NCBI RefSeq assembly: GCF_000016505.1 | Contig: NC_009706.1 | Location: forward strand, 1,426,001-1,490,000 | Reading direction: 5' to 3' | DNA from: Clostridium kluyveri DSM 555 | GTDB taxonomy: Bacteria; Bacillota; Clostridia; Clostridiales; Clostridiaceae | Length of the DNA stretch: 64,000 nt | Part shown: in pieces, positions 18,555 through 26,042 of the stretch | Layout: every line of letters begins with the position of its first letter | How positions within the stretch are numbered: the first letter of the stretch is position 1 | Translations under genes and position numbers: made by a program | Notes under the pieces: model-generated | Database searches by the model: none | What the model was told of the DNA's origin: nothing | The model's input: only the letters and a program-made list of their open reading frames with translations

Positions 18555-18610
18555 TGTGTCATACGGGCGTTCCTCTGTCTATGAATATTACAAGATAAGA
18601 ACGTTTAATA
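18555..18610 (+). promoter_or_regulatory. Probable L19 (rplS) leader
   Basis: Within the rplS 5' leader, CGTTC (18568-18572) pairs with GAACG (18599-18603) around a 26-nt interior. Ribosomal-protein L19 leaders are known in Firmicutes, and position and size fit; assignment to that family is an inference. Confidence 0.45.
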
Positions 18611-18632
18611 ATTGTTTAGGAGGTTATGCACA

Positions 18633-18980
18633 ATGTTAGATATAATAAAGCAAATAGAATCACAATATATAAGAACTGATCTGCCTAATTTTAACATAGG
18701 GGATACAGTGAAGGTTCATGTAAGAATTAAAGAAGGAAATAGACAGAGAGTACAGGTTTTTGAAGGCATAGTTTTGAAAAGACAAAATGGTGGTGTGAGG
18801 GAAACTTTCACAGTTAGAAGAGTTGCTTATGGTGTAGGTGTTGAAAGAACATTTCCTGTTAACGCTCCTATAATAGAAAAAATACAAGTAGTAAGAAGAG
18901 GTAAAGTAAGAAGAGCCAAATTATATTATTTAAGAGATAGAGTAGGTAAAGCGGCTAAGGTAAAAGAAATATTAAAATAA
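18633..18980 (+). CDS. rplS: 50S ribosomal protein L19
   Basis: The 115-residue protein contains [15 protein letters not shown]-x-F-E-G-like V-Q-V-F-E-G and [14 protein letters not shown], all typical of L19 at the subunit interface. The start is the ATG after AGGAGGTTATGCACA; the in-frame TTG at 18612 precedes this site and is unlikely. A terminator overlaps its stop codon. Confidence 0.98.
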   Translation: MLDIIKQIESQYIRTDLPNFNIGDTVKVHVRIKEGNRQRVQVFEGIVLKRQNGGVRETFTVRRVAYGVGVERTFPVNAPIIEKIQVVRRGKVRRAKLYYLRDRVGKAAKVKEILK

Positions 18981-19009
18981 GAGAGGGGCTTTATAAAGTC
19001 CCTCTTTTG
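18981..19009 (+). terminator. Terminator after rplS
   Basis: AGAGGGGCTTT pairs with AAAGTCCCTCT (one G-U) around a very small loop, followed by TTTGTAT. It lies between the rplS stop and lepB, so lepB needs read-through or another promoter. Confidence 0.7.
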
Positions 19010-19031
19010 TATGTTAAGGTGGTGTAGAAGT

Positions 19032-19556
19032 GTGTTGAAGGAATTAATAGAACTTGGGAAATCTGTAGTGATAGCTATTATAGCTGCATTTTTAATTATA
19101 ACTTTTGTATTTGAAACGGTAAGTGTAGATGGGCATTCTATGGATCCTACTTTAAACAATAAGGATCGTTTAATTGTGGAAAAAGTAAGTTATTATTTTA
19201 GAGCACCAAAGACTGGGGATATAGTGGTAATAAAATACCCTGCGAATCCTAAAGAAAAATTTATTAAAAGAGTAATTGGGGTGGGTGGAGACAGGATAAA
19301 AATTGAAAATGGAAATCTTTATGTAAATGATGTACTTAAGAAGGAATCTTATATATTAGAGCCTATGTTAGGTGATTTTGATGAGGTTACAGTACCTGAA
19401 AACACTGTATTTGTAATGGGGGATAATAGAAATAATAGCAGAGACAGTAGATTTTCCGATGTGGGATTTGTAGATTATAAAATGGTAGTGGGAAGGGCGG
19501 CCCTTAGAATATATCCTTTTAATAGGATGGGGAGCTTAAGTTCAGTTGTAAATTGA
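19032..19556 (+). CDS. lepB: Signal peptidase I
   Basis: This membrane serine protease removes signal peptides from exported proteins. The 174-residue protein has one N-terminal membrane segment, then the catalytic serine in G-H-S-M-D-P-T-L and the lysine in K-R-V-I-G-V-G-G-D; a G-D-N-R-N-N-S-R-D-S-R box follows near residue 130. The GTG at 19032 lies about 9 nt after AAGGTGGTG; the upstream ATG at 19011 overlaps the terminator and is less likely. It precedes rbgA as in many clostridia. Confidence 0.95.
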   Translation: MLKELIELGKSVVIAIIAAFLIITFVFETVSVDGHSMDPTLNNKDRLIVEKVSYYFRAPKTGDIVVIKYPANPKEKFIKRVIGVGGDRIKIENGNLYVNDVLKKESYILEPMLGDFDEVTVPENTVFVMGDNRNNSRDSRFSDVGFVDYKMVVGRAALRIYPFNRMGSLSSVVN

Positions 19557-19569
19557 GGAGAAGAAATAT

Positions 19570-20412
19570 ATGGCTATAAATTGGTTTCCTGGACATATGG
19601 CTAGGACTAAAAGAGAAATAAAGGAGAACTTAAAATTAGTAGATGTTGTCGTAGAAATAAGGGATGCCAGGATAATAAAAGCTAGTAAAAATCCTGATAT
19701 AGAGAGTATCTGTGGCAGCAAGCCTAGAATAATATTGTTAAATAAAAGTGATTTAAGTGAAGAAAGTATAACCAAGCAGTGGATAAGTTACCTTTTAGAA
19801 GATAATGTGAGGGTTTTAGCAGTAAATTGTAATACAGGTCAGGGCCTTAAGAGCATAAGGCCTATGTTAAATGAATTATTAGAAGAAAAGCATAATAGAA
19901 TGAAAAAAAAAGGTGTTGCCAAAATAGTTGATAGGGCTATGGTAGTAGGGATACCAAATGTAGGGAAATCCTCCTTTATCAATAAAATGGCAAAAAGTAG
20001 TATAGCTAAAATAGGAGATAGGCCTGGAGTCACAAAAAGTAAACAGTGGATTAAAACTAAATTAGGAATAGAACTTATGGACACACCGGGTATATTATGG
20101 CCCAAATTAGAAAGTGAGGAAACACAATTAAATTTGGCTTTTACCGGTGCCATAAAGGATGAAATTATGGATATAGAAAATCTGGCATTAATGCTTCTTA
20201 AAGTATTATGCAGGGATTATCCTGATAGAGTAATAAATAGATATAAATTAGATGAGTTAAGTGAAGAGCCATTGGAGAATATGAATAATATAGCAAAAAA
20301 AAGAGGGGCTATATTATCTGGAAAAGAAATAAACTATAATAGAGTGTCTATTATGCTTTTAGATGAATTCAGAGGAGGAAAATTAGGGCCTATTTCTTTA
20401 GAAAGACCATAG
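19570..20412 (+). CDS. rbgA: Ribosome biogenesis GTPase RbgA (YlqF)
   Basis: RbgA is a circularly permuted GTPase needed for late 50S assembly. The 280-residue protein starts I-N-W-F-P-G-H-M. The G motifs appear in permuted order: N-K-S-D (G4) near residue 58, then G-I-P-N-V-G-K-S-S (G1) near 125 and D-T-P-G (G3) near 175. TTGAGGAG gives a good start 13 bp after lepB. It likely forms a unit with lepB and rnhB. Confidence 0.97.
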   Translation: MAINWFPGHMARTKREIKENLKLVDVVVEIRDARIIKASKNPDIESICGSKPRIILLNKSDLSEESITKQWISYLLEDNVRVLAVNCNTGQGLKSIRPMLNELLEEKHNRMKKKGVAKIVDRAMVVGIPNVGKSSFINKMAKSSIAKIGDRPGVTKSKQWIKTKLGIELMDTPGILWPKLESEETQLNLAFTGAIKDEIMDIENLALMLLKVLCRDYPDRVINRYKLDELSEEPLENMNNIAKKRGAILSGKEINYNRVSIMLLDEFRGGKLGPISLERP

Positions 20413-20431
20413 TTATTGAGGAGTAATGGTA

Positions 20432-21298
20432 ATGTATAAAAGTAGTGAAAATATAAATAGGTTTACTGAAGAAATAGAAAATACATTCTGGGATGATTTA
20501 GAAAAATTTAATTTTGAAAAGATAAAAAGAGAAGTTGCTAATTTAAAAAAAGAGTATTTTAGCTTTGAAGATTACAATATATTTATAAAGATTTTAAAAA
20601 GACTAAAGGCGGATAAGAGAAAAAATGTCAATGGATTATATTTGAATTTTTATAAATTTCTTTTGAATCAAAAAAAAGAAATTGAAAGAGTAAGACAAAT
20701 GTACAATTTTGATAAATATTTTGGGAATTATATATATGTAGCTGGAACAGATGAAGTAGGAAGAGGACCTTTAGCAGGTCCCATAGTTGCAGCTGCAGTT
20801 ATACTTAATTTGAATTATGTGGAAGATAAAAAGTTAATTTTAGGTGTAAAAGATTCTAAAAAACTTACTCAAAAGGCTAGATATGAACTATCACAGACTA
20901 TAAAGGAAAAGGCTTTAAGCTATAGTATTGCAGTTATAAATAACAAAGAAATAGATAAGAGGGGAATTTCCTGGTGTAATAATGAAGTTTTAAGAAAAGC
21001 TGTACTGGGTTTGAAATTACCTGTAGAGTTGGTTTTATCTGATGGGTATGCTGTTAAGAATTTACCAGTTCGTAATGAATTTGTAATAAAAGGGGATTCA
21101 AAAAGTGTAAGTATAGCATCAGCTTCTATTATAGCTAAAGTCTATAGGGATGAACTCATGAGAGAGTATTCAAAGGTTTATACTGAATATAATTTTCAGA
21201 GTAATTCAGGTTATGGAACCAAGGAACATATTGGTGCCATAAAGAAGTACGGCACCTGTAAAATACATAGATTGAGTTTTTTAAGAAATATAGTATAA
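20432..21298 (+). CDS. rnhB: Ribonuclease HII
   Basis: RNase HII cuts RNA in RNA-DNA hybrids and removes misincorporated ribonucleotides. The 288-residue protein has a ~95-residue N-terminal extension, then the catalytic [13 protein letters not shown] motif (G-R-G with D and E) near residue 110 and a D-S-K-K-L segment, ending with the H-R-x-S-F motif. GAGGAG is 2 nt from an ATG at 20426 but 8 nt from the ATG at 20432, which I choose. It converges on yraN with only 16 bp between stops. Confidence 0.96.
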
Positions 21299-21314
21299 GA
21301 TAAAACATATAAAG

Positions 21315-21683
21315 TTATATTTGAAAAGCATCTTTAATAAGTTTTATAGATGGAACATCATTATAAGTATTAAATATAATTTCTATTACGTCAAATCTGA
21401 AATTAAATTTAAATAATTTCTTTCTCAGCATATATATATTAGCTGCTTTGTAGATTTTAAGGCGTTTAGGATAATTTACAGATTCACAGGGGTTTCCATA
21501 TAATTTTCCATAGCGAGACTTAACTTCTATAAAGCAAATATAATCACCATCTTTTCCTATAATGTCTATTTCACCTACTTTACATCGGAAGTTTCTTTCA
21601 AGTACAGTATATCCTATTTGATTTAAATAATTTTTAGCAATATCTTCGCCCAGGGAACCTATATCCTTGTTAAAAGAATGCAT
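21315..21683 (-). CDS. yraN: YraN/UPF0102 family nuclease-like protein
   Basis: This 122-residue protein has a PD-(D/E)XK-type core: G-E-I-D-I-I-G, then F-I-E-V-K-S-R, after the N-terminal G-x-x-G-E-D-I-A-x-x-Y-L segment. The family (UPF0102) resembles Holliday-junction resolvases and is encoded near rnhB and comM in Firmicutes; its activity is unproven. The frame extends 40 codons further upstream, but AAAGGGG just before the ATG at 21683 and the family start favour the shorter form. Confidence 0.92.
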   Translation of the reverse strand: MHSFNKDIGSLGEDIAKNYLNQIGYTVLERNFRCKVGEIDIIGKDGDYICFIEVKSRYGKLYGNPCESVNYPKRLKIYKAANIYMLRKKLFKFNFRFDVIEIIFNTYNDVPSIKLIKDAFQI

Positions 21684-21783
21684 AAATTTTCCCCTTTCAT
21701 TTCCAACCTTTTTTATTATTATATCATTTGTAATAAAAATTTGCATTATTCCCCTATTATTTTTTATTCGGTAAACTTCTAAA

Positions 21784-21975
21784 TCATTTGATTCTAATTG
21801 CACTAGAATTTAAATTATGTATTAGATTAGGTATGTATATATTTATGCAAATTAATAAGAAAAATATAGAAATTACGCTTCCAATGCTTATAATATCCAT
21901 GTTATTAGTTCTTATTCCAATTAGAAACAATACAATTCCGAATATTAACCCTAGGATTACAAATGTAAAATACAT
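21784..21975 (-). CDS. Small two-segment membrane protein, unknown function
   Basis: This 63-residue protein has two hydrophobic stretches (about residues 3-20 and 29-49) joined by a short loop (R-T-N-N-M-D). It starts at ATG about 5 nt after AGGGTGG on the minus strand. It lies upstream of yraN and downstream of comM on the same strand. I do not recognise a family. The hydrophobic pattern and ribosome binding site make it plausible, but short AT-rich frames of this kind can be spurious. Confidence 0.5.
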   Translation of the reverse strand: MYFTFVILGLIFGIVLFLIGIRTNNMDIISIGSVISIFFLLICINIYIPNLIHNLNSSAIRIK

Positions 21976-22026
21976 AAAACCACCCTATTTCTATAAAATT
22001 TGTATTAAATAACTTTTATTACATAT

Positions 22027-22060
22027 ATTATACAGTTATTGTTATTATACAGTTATTGTA
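22027..22060. repeat. Tandem duplication of a 17-bp unit
   Basis: ATTATACAGTTATTGTT is followed at once by ATTATACAGTTATTGTA (16 of 17 identical). Read on the minus strand each unit holds a TATAAT hexamer, so it may supply -10 elements for the small membrane gene and yraN. Confidence 0.75.
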
Positions 22061-22112
22061 AAATAAAATAAAGATTTTTTCAGAAATTTCTATAAGCTTT
22101 AGTGGATTTTAC

Positions 22113-23630
22113 TTATAAAAAATCATTATTTATAAATTTTCTATAGTATAGGGCTTCTTTTATATGAATTTCCTTTATTTGTTCACAATCATTTAAATCA
22201 GCTATGGTTCTAGATATTTTTAGTATTTTACTATAAGCTCTAGTGGTTAAATTATATTTGATATAAATTTTTTTTATCAACTCTATGGATTTTTTATTAA
22301 GTTTACAGTATTTTCTTATAAGTGAGATGTTCATATCTGAATTATAGTATATATTTTCTTTTTTAAATCTTTCTTTTTGGATATCTCGGGCATTTTCTAC
22401 CCTTTTTTTTATATTTATGGAACTTTCTCCTTTAGAATAATTTTCAATATACTTAAAATCAATGGGATTTACATATGTAAATAGATCTATTCTATCTAAA
22501 AAAGGTCTAGATAATTTTGATATGTATCTTTTTTTCTCATGTTCAGTACAAGTACAAGGCCTATTGGAAGAAAAATTTCCGCAGGGACATAGATTAGTGG
22601 CTAAAATAGTTATGAAATTGCATGGAAAAGTAACGGTACCAGAAGATCTGCTTATGGTTATTTTCTTATCTTCTAAGGGCTGTCTTAAAGCTTCCAATAC
22701 ATTTTTTTTAAATTCTAATATTTCATCTAAAAACAGTATTCCATTGTGGGCTAGAGATATTTCACCAGGCATTAGATTTTTTCCTCCTCCTACTAGAGAA
22801 ACAGGAGTGCTTGTGTGATGAGGACTCCTAAAGGGAGGAGTTTTAAGCAACCCTTCTTTTTGTGGTAAATTTCCACTTACACTATATATTTTAGTAACTT
22901 CTAAGGCCTCCTTATAGCTTAGATCAGGTAATATGGAAGGCATTCTTTTAGCCAGCATGGTCTTTCCTGATCCAGGAGCACCTGAGATAAGTATATTGTG
23001 ATTTCCAGCAGCGGCAATTTCCATAGCCCGTTTACAACTTTCCTGTCCTAATACATCTGAGAAATCAGGTAAAAATTGTTTTTTAGAATGTATTTTTTTA
23101 TAGTTATAGGGAAGCAGCTCTCTGTTTTCTATAAAATAGACTACTTCCTTTAGATTTCTAAAGGCATAACAATTACTCCCTTTTATTGAAGAACATTCTT
23201 CTGCATTATTTATAGGAACTATAAAATTTATTATATTATTTTTTATACCTTCCATTGTTATTGGAAGTACCCCTCTTATCTTATTCAAGTCTCCGCATAG
23301 GGAGAGCTCCCCCATTATTAAAAATTTTTGTGAATCATGAAAATCTATTTGATTTGTGGCAATTAATATTCCAAGGGCTATAGGTAAATCAAATAGAGAA
23401 CCTACTTTTTTTATGTCTGCAGGAGCTAGATTAACTGTTATCTTTTTTACAGGAAATTCAAATCCAGAATTTATAATAGAGGTCCTTACCCTTTCTTTGG
23501 ATTCTTTTACTGAAGTATCTGCAAGACCCACTATATTAAAAGATGGAAATCCCCTTTTTACATCTACTTCAACTGATATAATATTTCCCTCTATACCTAA
23601 AAAAGAAGCTGTATTTATTTTAATAGCCAT
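22113..23630 (-). CDS. comM: ComM/YifB family Mg-chelatase-like AAA+ ATPase
   Basis: This 505-residue protein combines an N-terminal Lon-like domain, a central AAA+ module and a C-terminal helical domain. Walker A is G-A-P-G-S-G-K-T-M near residue 217, Walker B is G-I-L-F-L-D-E-I-L near 297, and a cysteine pair (C-P-C-G...C-T-C) lies near 350. In Gram-negatives ComM is a helicase promoting branch migration during transformation; the role in clostridia is inferred. AGAGGTGATAAC precedes ATG. Its minus-strand neighbours yraN and the dprA gene across the gap form a DNA-uptake/recombination neighbourhood. Confidence 0.95.
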   Translation of the reverse strand: MAIKINTASFLGIEGNIISVEVDVKRGFPSFNIVGLADTSVKESKERVRTSIINSGFEFPVKKITVNLAPADIKKVGSLFDLPIALGILIATNQIDFHDSQKFLIMGELSLCGDLNKIRGVLPITMEGIKNNIINFIVPINNAEECSSIKGSNCYAFRNLKEVVYFIENRELLPYNYKKIHSKKQFLPDFSDVLGQESCKRAMEIAAAGNHNILISGAPGSGKTMLAKRMPSILPDLSYKEALEVTKIYSVSGNLPQKEGLLKTPPFRSPHHTSTPVSLVGGGKNLMPGEISLAHNGILFLDEILEFKKNVLEALRQPLEDKKITISRSSGTVTFPCNFITILATNLCPCGNFSSNRPCTCTEHEKKRYISKLSRPFLDRIDLFTYVNPIDFKYIENYSKGESSINIKKRVENARDIQKERFKKENIYYNSDMNISLIRKYCKLNKKSIELIKKIYIKYNLTTRAYSKILKISRTIADLNDCEQIKEIHIKEALYYRKFINNDFL

Positions 23631-23699
23631 TTTATGTTATCACCTCTGGCTAATTCTTGACAATAACTTACCATTTTAATCTTCTAGATATAAAAAATA

Positions 23700-24518
23700 T
23701 TATAATTTTTCATATGTGTTTTTTAGCATCAAAGCGTCCTTTTCAAGCATAGGGCTTTCACAGATTATACATCCTTTTGCTTCGAATTTTTTTAGACTTC
23801 TTAAACATTCTACATAATTGAAATCACTTTCAAGAAATGGTAGATGATTCCTCTCCCCTTTTTCACTATAACGAATACCAGATATATGTATATGCATATC
23901 ATTTAAAGCTTCCTGTCCAAGTTTTTCTTCTACATATTGGAGAATCTGTTTAAAATCATCATAATTTTTTAATGCACCATTATATCTAGCATGAATATGG
24001 GCAAAATCTATGCAAAGTTTACAGGAAGGTACTTCTAGGCATAGAAAAACTAATTCTTCTAAACTTCCAAATTGGCTGCCTTTACCGGTGGTTTCCAGAC
24101 GATAGTCTACATTTTCATGGGGAAGTTTAAGTAAATTTTCTTTTATGGTATCATAAGTATCTTCTTTAGAATCTTTTAAATAAAATCCAGGGTGAAATAC
24201 CAAGCTTCTTCCTTGAATTTTAGATAGTGCAGAAGCACCTTTTATAATTCTTTCTAGCGATTTCAGCTGTTTTTTTTCCTCATCCGCATTTAAATTTATG
24301 AAATATGACCCGTGAGCTGAGAGATAAAAATTATGCTCTATTTTTTTATTTAATATGGAATCTTTATTTTTATCCGTTACATTTATAGAACGAACAAAAG
24401 GCAGTTCCATGGCATCAAGGCCCAAGGAAGCCAGATAATCTATGGCAGAGGAATAATTGAACTTAGTGTTACCATCTCCAAGAGGAAGTCCTGATATTCC
24501 AAATAATAATTTATTCAT
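23700..24518 (-). CDS. Endonuclease IV-like TIM-barrel protein
   Basis: This 272-residue protein follows the apurinic endonuclease IV (Nfo)/xylose isomerase-like fold. Likely metal ligands are in order: S-A-H-G-S near residue 69, F-H-P-G near 109, L-E-T-T-G-K near 145, C-I-D-F-A-H-I-H near 178, H-I-H-I-S near 215, N-H-L-P-F near 230 and C-E-S-P near 261. This suggests a trinuclear metal site, but substrate is not proven and the sequence is divergent from classical Nfo. GAGGAG precedes the ATG at 24518; an upstream TTG overlaps that site. It lies between comM and the divergent dprA. Confidence 0.82.
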   Translation of the reverse strand: MNKLLFGISGLPLGDGNTKFNYSSAIDYLASLGLDAMELPFVRSINVTDKNKDSILNKKIEHNFYLSAHGSYFINLNADEEKKQLKSLERIIKGASALSKIQGRSLVFHPGFYLKDSKEDTYDTIKENLLKLPHENVDYRLETTGKGSQFGSLEELVFLCLEVPSCKLCIDFAHIHARYNGALKNYDDFKQILQYVEEKLGQEALNDMHIHISGIRYSEKGERNHLPFLESDFNYVECLRSLKKFEAKGCIICESPMLEKDALMLKNTYEKL

Positions 24519-24621
24519 ATTTAATCTCCTCAATAAAATTTGTTATTTAATAGTTAATATAACATATAAAAACTTCCTGTGTAAACTTAAGCTGATATTT
24601 TATTATTTAAGAATAAAATAT

Positions 24622-24650
24622 TTGAATTGTGAGCATAATTTTTACATAAT
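24622..24650 (+). promoter_or_regulatory. Possible dprA promoter
   Basis: TTGAAT (24622-24627) and CATAAT (24645-24650) are 17 bp apart and 26 bp before dprA, in the divergent gap with the TIM-barrel gene. The match is moderate. Confidence 0.4.
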
Positions 24651-24675
24651 TATACATGGAGGATGTGAATAATAT

Positions 24676-25776
24676 ATGAATATATATGATCTGTGGTTTG
24701 CTTCTGTGCGGATGTCTAATAAAATAAAAATCAATATTATAAATAGGTTTTCTAATATACAGGAAATATATGAGAAAAATATTTATGATAATAATTATAT
24801 ATATTCTGTTAAGAAAAATGACAAAATATATATGGAATTAAAAAAAGCATGGAATACGGAAAAATTACAAAATCTAATGGAATATTGTCTTAAGGAAGGT
24901 ATTAAAACTGTAAATTTTTATGAAGAAGATTACCCAGAAAGGTTAAAAAATTATGATGATTCTCCACCAGTTTTATTTTATAAAGGGAATATTAAGAATT
25001 TAAATAACAATTTAAATGTTGCATTGGTGGGTGCTAGGGATTGTAGTTTTTATGGAGAGAATATAACCTCATTAATAAGCAAAGAAGTCTCTATAAATAA
25101 TATCAATGTAATAAGTGGTATGGCAAGAGGAATTGACAGCTGTGCTCATAGAACTTCCATAGAAAGTGGAGGATATACCTGTGGAGTACTTGGATCAGGA
25201 GTAGATGTAATATATCCTTCGAAAAATAAAAAATTATATGAAGATATTTTACAGAAGGGTTGTGTATTGTCTGAATTTATCCCTAAAACAAGACCCTATG
25301 CTTATAATTTTCCTTTAAGAAATAGAATTATAAGTGGGCTTAGTGATGTTATAATCATTGTGGAGGCAGGAGACAAAAGCGGAGCTTTAATAACGGCCGG
25401 CTGTGCATTAGAACAGGGTAAGGATGTGATGGCGGTACCGGGTTCTGTATTTTCCTCTAAAAGTAGGGGAACAAATAAGCTTATAAGAGATGGAGCTCAT
25501 GTGTTTACATGTCTGCAGGATTTATTTCAATTATTATCGCTGTCTTATATGAATAAAAATTATAAAAAAGAGGATATATTAAATGATAAAGAGGAAAAAA
25601 TACTTAAAATTATAGGACAAATTCCTAGGAATATAGATGAAATATGTAGGATTACTAATATTGACATAAAACAATTATATGAGTTATTATTTGAATTGCA
25701 GTTAAAAAATAAAATAATATGTCTTTCTGGTAACTATTATGTAAAAATTGAAAGTAGTAAAAGTATTATGGATTAA
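24676..25776 (+). CDS. dprA: DNA-processing protein DprA (Smf)
   Basis: DprA loads RecA onto incoming single-stranded DNA during transformation. The 366-residue protein has an N-terminal helical region, a Rossmann-like core with V-A-L-V-G-A-R-D, S-G-M-A-R-G-I-D-S-C-A-H near residue 155, G-V-L-G-S-G-V-D-V-I-Y-P, and F-P-x-R-N-R-I-I-S-G-L-S near 215, followed by a C-terminal winged-helix-like DML1 domain. GGAGG lies a little far (12 nt) before ATG. A full copy of the structured repeat follows 48 bp after the stop and separates it from topA. Confidence 0.96.
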   Translation: MNIYDLWFASVRMSNKIKINIINRFSNIQEIYEKNIYDNNYIYSVKKNDKIYMELKKAWNTEKLQNLMEYCLKEGIKTVNFYEEDYPERLKNYDDSPPVLFYKGNIKNLNNNLNVALVGARDCSFYGENITSLISKEVSINNINVISGMARGIDSCAHRTSIESGGYTCGVLGSGVDVIYPSKNKKLYEDILQKGCVLSEFIPKTRPYAYNFPLRNRIISGLSDVIIIVEAGDKSGALITAGCALEQGKDVMAVPGSVFSSKSRGTNKLIRDGAHVFTCLQDLFQLLSLSYMNKNYKKEDILNDKEEKILKIIGQIPRNIDEICRITNIDIKQLYELLFELQLKNKIICLSGNYYVKIESSKSIMD

Positions 25777-25823
25777 GGTATATTTATTTAAATGAAGAAT
25801 AATATTTAGTTAATTAAAGAGAC

Positions 25824-25976
25824 TATAAAGTGATTCAGAGGTTTAGGTGGAGTTTGCTCATTAAGAAATGCTTTTTTCCATCTGGCCCTTAGAAACACTT
25901 ATCTAAAGGCATAGCAGTGCCCATTCCACATTTTGAGGAAACTGGGGGTGTTAGTTAATTGCAGCCTTAGGATAAA
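25824..25976 (+). repeat. Structured ~150-bp repeat, copy A (dprA-topA gap)
   Basis: It begins TATAAAGTGATTCAGAGG and ends TTAGGATAA. Hairpin 1 pairs GGTTTAGGTGGA with TCCATCTGGCCC around the conserved loop (TTTGCTCATTAAGAAATGC). Domain 2 is closed by TTATCT/GGATAA and AAGGC/GCCTT, with an inner TTCCA/TGGGG hairpin. No coding capacity. Same orientation as the flanking genes. Confidence 0.8.
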
Positions 25977-25992
25977 TATTAATGGGTAAAAT

Positions 25993-26042
25993 AAGGGGGT
26001 GCAGTACTCTGGATTAGATTTTTACGATAACCAGAGCATAAA
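25993..26042 (+). promoter_or_regulatory. topA translation start region with distant SD and a hairpin
   Basis: The only strong Shine-Dalgarno match, AAGGGGGTG (25993-26001), is 41 nt before the topA ATG. Between them CTCTGG (26007-26012) pairs perfectly with CCAGAG (26031-26036). Folding this hairpin would leave about 11 nt between site and ATG. An in-frame TAA shortly upstream rules out a long N-terminal extension. Confidence 0.45.

Noticed and set aside
18541-18610. Another copy of the dispersed repeat before rplS
   Set aside because: It shares neither the start sequence nor the conserved loop; it fits better as an L19 leader.
21684-21803. N-terminal extension of yraN
   Set aside because: The ATG at 21683 has its own AAAGGGG site and matches the family start; the extension has neither.
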